Virus record (IMG/VR): IMGVR_UViG_3300045284_000065
Location: 1-64,000 of that record
Length of the DNA: 64,000 bases
Source: a virus
Reading direction: 5' to 3' (one strand)
Positions 62,214 through 64,000 of the stretch are shown here, in pieces. Numbering within the stretch: the stretch's first letter is position 1; each line of letters begins with the position of its first letter. The notes beneath the pieces were generated by a model. The model saw only the letters and a program-made list of their open reading frames with translations, was not told the origin of the DNA and did not search any database. Both the position numbers and the translations under genes were made by a program.

Positions 62214-63409
62214 ACCAGGCCTCGCAGTCGGGGGTTGTTCCAGGAGGAGACCCAGCGCTTGTTCTCGTCCAGGCTCAACGAGGGGCGTCCCTGGGGCGGG
62301 TCCTGCCGCTCCCAGAAGGGCTTGTAGGGCACCTCGGTGTAGCCAGGAGTGGCCTCTTTGGTCGGCCGGGTGAGGAACAGCATCGTCTGGTACTGCTGAT
62401 CGTTGGCGTTGTGACCAACCGCGCGGACGAACCACTTGCCGTCGCCCTCGGGCTTGAAGTACTTGCTCGACGCCGTGACCACATCGACGCATGACCCCGG
62501 CCAGATGTCGGCATCGCCCCATATGCGCGCCACACCCGACTCGGCCCACCCATCTGCCCTCGTCTGCCAGGCATCGACGTAGACCTGGGCCTCCACCTGG
62601 TCGCGGATCAGCTGGGTCGACTCGAAGACGAACCCGGCGAAGTCACCGTCCTGGGTGATCGTCTGAGCCTCGTTGCCAGTGGTGAAGAAGCCGAACTTGA
62701 TGCCGAGGTTGTTCTTGAGCATCTCGGAGGTGGCCTGGCTGGAGAAGTCGATCAGGGTGCGGTCGGTGGTCCCGACGCCGATGCTGCTCTGGCCCGACAC
62801 CAGGCTGGTGTAGGAACCAGTCTCTCGGTAGGTCTTCAGTGGGTCGATGACCTGGACCACGCCATAGCGGGTGTACACCGACCAGCCGATCCGCTTGGCG
62901 AGGTCAGTGACCATCGTCCAGTCGCTCTCGTCGGTCTGAGCGAGTGCCTCCCATATGTGGGTATGCGATTGCCCTCCCGACCCCAGGCCGCTGTTGTTGA
63001 CCAGATCACTGATCACCCCGGTCGCCGTGCGGTTGACGAAGAAGCGCGGCTTGCCCTCGAACATCACCTTGGAGGGACCGAGGATGCTCATCGTGAACGA
63101 CAACTGGCTGGTCGCCTTCTGCTCGTTGGTGATCTCGGCCACGTAGCCCTGGAACAACTCCGTGCGCGGCGGTGCCCCGTAGTAGAAGGAGATGGGCTGG
63201 TCGATGATGCCATCAGTCGTCGTCAGCGTGGTGGAGATCACCGACAGCGTCGCCCCATCGTGCTGGCCCTCGGACACGATCATCTGCAGTTCCTTGGGCA
63301 CCACGTCGAACGCCGCCCCCTTCAGCTGGGGGCTGAAGACCGGGACCCGGCCGCGCATCGACCGACCACCGGAGCCTCCCGCAGAGGGGTTGAGGTCAGT
63401 CATCGTCAT
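62210..63409 (-). CDS. tail hub / gpD-like protein
   Basis: A 399-residue protein. FSPQLKGAAFDVVPKELQMI then ISFYYGAPPRTELFQGYVAE, TDESDWTMVTDLAKRIGWSV and YTRYGVVQVIDP are characteristic of gpD/gp27-like (phage late control D) hub proteins. The C-terminal part (WPGSCVDVVTASSKYFKPEG) is an OB-like end of the hub. ATG 63409 overlaps the upstream stop (TGATG). Confidence 0.75.
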   Translation of the reverse strand: MTMTDLNPSAGGSGGRSMRGRVPVFSPQLKGAAFDVVPKELQMIVSEGQHDGATLSVISTTLTTTDGIIDQPISFYYGAPPRTELFQGYVAEITNEQKATSQLSFTMSILGPSKVMFEGKPRFFVNRTATGVISDLVNNSGLGSGGQSHTHIWEALAQTDESDWTMVTDLAKRIGWSVYTRYGVVQVIDPLKTYRETGSYTSLVSGQSSIGVGTTDRTLIDFSSQATSEMLKNNLGIKFGFFTTGNEAQTITQDGDFAGFVFESTQLIRDQVEAQVYVDAWQTRADGWAESGVARIWGDADIWPGSCVDVVTASSKYFKPEGDGKWFVRAVGHNANDQQYQTMLFLTRPTKEATPGYTEVPYKPFWERQDPPQGRPSLSLDENKRWVSSWNNPRLRGLV

Positions 63410-63753
63410 CAGGTCACCGGCAACCTGAGGTATGCGCCCGGCATGATGTCCAGCGGGTACCAGATCTGCGGGTTCATCTCGGCCAGCACATGCCACTGGT
63501 TGGGGTCATCGAGGATCTTGAACCCGAGGAAGGGCAGGTTCTCCGTCTCCTTGGCGTAGTAGGCCGTTGTGGCCCCCGGGATATCTGGCTCGGTCGTGAC
63601 GCGGTACAGCGCCTCGCGCAGATCGATGCGGATATGCAGCGATGTCTTACCCACATCCCCGGACAGCAACGGGTAGCCCCGAGTGCTGTAGGAGTGGGAG
63701 AAGGTGGCCAATCGGTCAGCGACCTCGTAGCGGGAACCTGGGGGAACAGCCAT
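63409..63753 (-). CDS. LysM-like tail protein (gpX-like)
   Basis: A 114-residue protein ending in FLGFKILDDPNQWHVLAEMN with PLDIMPGAYLRLP, a LysM-like fold typical of small tail-completion proteins such as P2 gpX that sit at the hub. It directly precedes the hub gene in the order of transcription. Confidence 0.65.
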   Translation of the reverse strand: MAVPPGSRYEVADRLATFSHSYSTRGYPLLSGDVGKTSLHIRIDLREALYRVTTEPDIPGATTAYYAKETENLPFLGFKILDDPNQWHVLAEMNPQIWYPLDIMPGAYLRLPVT

Positions 63754-63983
63754 CAGTGCAACGGGGGGAGAGGAGTGTCGGGAGTGGTGTCGGTGAAGTG
63801 GCTGCCGTTCGTGGTGTACACCCGAACGCAGTAGTTGTACTGCAGGGAGTTGCCCGAGTAGGTGGAGATGGTGACATCCTGATCGTGCGAAGCGGCATGG
63901 AGGACCGAGAAGGAGTCAGTGGTCTTCGTCCAGAGGTAGGCCACATGGTTGGTCCCGGGTCGATCGGGGTGGTTATAGCGCAT
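63753..63983 (-). CDS. hypothetical tail-region protein, start uncertain
   Basis: At least 76 residues (MRYNHPDRPGTNHVAYLWTK...). The reading frame stays open to the edge of the window, so the true start may lie beyond base 64000; an AGGGG-like site before ATG 63983 supports the shorter form. Beta-rich. Part of the tail module. Confidence 0.5.
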   Translation of the reverse strand: MRYNHPDRPGTNHVAYLWTKTTDSFSVLHAASHDQDVTISTYSGNSLQYNYCVRVYTTNGSHFTDTTPDTPLPPLH

Positions 63984-64000
63984 GAGGAGGTCGCCCCTGA

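Noticed and set aside
1-64000. CRISPR arrays, insertion sequences, integrase
   Set aside because: No regularly spaced repeats, transposase motifs or recombinase catalytic motifs were seen, so there is no evidence for a temperate integration module here.

Overview
The window is part of a large, GC-rich (about 64% by eye) genome of a tailed phage infecting an actinobacterium. The phage calls rest on a baseplate and tail module, two very long fibre-type genes, an endolysin, and a complete replication set (DNA polymerase I, DnaB-like helicase, DnaG-like primase, RecA, Cas4-like and RuvC-like nucleases). Genes are packed tightly with ATGA, GTGA or TGATG overlaps, and many start with GTG. Several promoters have a TTGNNN / 17 bp / TANNNT layout only 6 to 8 bases from the start codon (leaderless transcripts), which is typical of Actinobacteria. 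The baseplate J-like, gp25-like, gpI-like and gpD-like proteins point to a contractile tail (myovirus morphology). Terminase, portal and capsid genes are not recognised here and probably lie outside the window.

Layout. 1-269 is an extremely GC-rich, palindrome-rich non-coding stretch. 270-7040 (minus) holds about 18 small genes of mostly unknown function, ending with a methyltransferase-like protein, a Ku-like DNA end-binding protein and a MoxR-type AAA+ ATPase. The ATPase is divergent from a CobT/ViaA-like von Willebrand factor A protein (7181-9250, plus). 9339-12329 holds small membrane, Gly-rich and Lys-rich proteins on both strands. 12529-19458 (minus) carries a possible transglycosylase-like TIM-barrel protein and a series of low-complexity and zinc-binding proteins. 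19507-21565 is the lysis cassette: candidate holin and a three-part endolysin. 21575-26453 holds low-complexity, LysM, GNAT-like and LamG-type tail proteins. 26457-32057 is an 1866-residue fibre gene preceded by a SpoVS-like gene. 32508-47675 (minus) is the recombination and replication module: RuvC, Cas4-like exonuclease, small PD-(D/E)XK nuclease, RecA, PolA, a candidate ssDNA-binding protein, MerR-like, C2H2 and RHH regulators, SNF2-type helicase, primase, DnaB-like helicase and a winged-helix protein. 47767-50729 holds small or HTH-containing genes separated by strong hairpins. 50813-51915 (plus) encodes a membrane protein and a SAP-like protein. 52032-63983 (minus) is the tail and baseplate module.

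How the parts fit. Ku could bind phage DNA ends and work with host ligase in end joining, as known for Ku of mycobacteriophages Corndog and Omega, while RecA, Cas4-like, RuvC and Hjc-like nucleases supply recombination. The MoxR/VWA pair is probably a chaperone-like remodelling machine with unknown target. Beyond genes, the window contains several over-represented DNA signals: a palindromic ATATNNNNATAT motif (10 exact copies), a strand-biased octamer CTTGGAAC (about 21 copies, mainly in the first 27 kb), a CCTGAGGTGTC...GTGTC-N4-GACAC repeat in the early operon, and a GTGCCCAC element sitting in promoter spacers. A candidate structured RNA lies at 46451-46622. All counts were made by eye.
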